A stretch of 5,549 bases of DNA from Opitutaceae bacterium. Its GTDB lineage: Bacteria > Verrucomicrobiota > Verrucomicrobiia > Opitutales > Opitutaceae. Position numbers and translations under genes: made by a program. The notes beneath the pieces are model-generated. The model made no database searches. It saw only the letters and a program-made list of their open reading frames with translations, and had not been told where the DNA came from. The stretch covers positions 1-5,549 of the forward strand of contig SXZN01000045.1 of the NCBI GenBank assembly GCA_005787865.1, in the 5' to 3' direction. Shown here one piece after another: positions 5,358-5,549 of this stretch. Within the stretch, counting starts at the first letter, position 1. Every line of letters begins with the position of its first letter.

Positions 5358-5549
5358 ATGCAACCCCTCCTTTGGAAAAATCTTACTGCGCCACAGCGCA
5401 CTGCCGCCCTCCGCCGGCCCGCGCAAGTTGCGCAACCAGCGGTTGCCGCCGCCGTGCGGGTAATCGTCGCCGCTGTGCGCCGCGATGGCGATGGCGCGCT
5501 GCGTCGCCTCACCAAGCAGTTTGATGGGGTTACCCTGCGCTCTTTGCGC
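5358..5549 (+). CDS. hisD: Histidinol dehydrogenase, N-terminal part (runs off the right edge)
   Basis: ATG at 5358 opens a frame of 64 codons that reaches the window edge in phase. The segment VRVIVAAVRRDGDGALRRL followed by TKQFDGVTL (residues ~33-60) matches the N-terminal signature of HisD, 'V..Il..Vr..GD.AL..yt.kFDgv' (E. coli: VNDILDNVKARGDEALREYSAKFD). HisD is a zinc-dependent NAD enzyme that carries out the last two steps of the pathway, histidinol to histidinal to histidine. Its catalytic and zinc-binding residues lie beyond the window. It follows hisG by 42 bp, the hisG-hisD order known from many his operons, so it should share the same attenuated transcript. An in-frame TTG at 5352 is a possible alternative start. 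No clear ribosome binding site is present. The family call is good despite the short length. Confidence 0.88.
   Translation, partial: MQPLLWKNLTAPQRTAALRRPAQVAQPAVAAAVRVIVAAVRRDGDGALRRLTKQFDGVTLRSLR

Noticed and set aside
5219..5524. Rightward open frame covering the hisG-hisD junction in another phase
   Set aside because: It overlaps the conserved hisG C-terminus and hisD N-terminus out of frame and has an Arg/Cys-rich composition typical of shadow frames.

Overview
The window holds two divergent transcription units around an intergenic region at about 3934-4196. The rightward unit is the start of a histidine biosynthesis operon: a promoter-like site, a tiny leader peptide containing five consecutive His codons (hisL, 4197-4232), an intrinsic-terminator hairpin (4292-4328), a long-form ATP phosphoribosyltransferase gene (hisG, 4407-5315) and the first 64 codons of hisD (5358 to the window edge). 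Leader, terminator and hisG together form a classical ribosome-mediated attenuator. The leader peptide is too short for ordinary gene calling and is the most interesting signal in the window.

The leftward unit has four tightly spaced genes, probably one operon with an envelope role. In transcription order they are: a five-helix membrane sulfatase of the lipoteichoic acid synthase/phosphoglycerol transferase (LtaS) family (3933-1876); a PAP2-family membrane phosphatase overlapping it by ATGA (1879-1172); a secreted or periplasmic TPR protein (1133-276); and, 6 bp further on, the N-terminal third of a rhomboid-like membrane protein (269 to the left edge). The order suggests, but does not prove, that the sulfatase moves a phospholipid headgroup onto an envelope acceptor and the PAP2 enzyme handles a related lipid phosphate.

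The organism looks like a Gram-negative-type bacterium with moderate to high GC and few clear Shine-Dalgarno sequences. The rhomboid-like protein with its 'SLLSRLERNLGSYAIP' opening, the LtaS-like/PAP2 pair and the SD-poor starts recall Verrucomicrobia (possibly Opitutae-like). That placement rests on memory of families and not on a search, so it is tentative. HisG itself is very similar to the long gammaproteobacterial form.

I see no tRNA, rRNA, CRISPR array, insertion sequence or attachment site. Every gene recognised is on one of the two units described.
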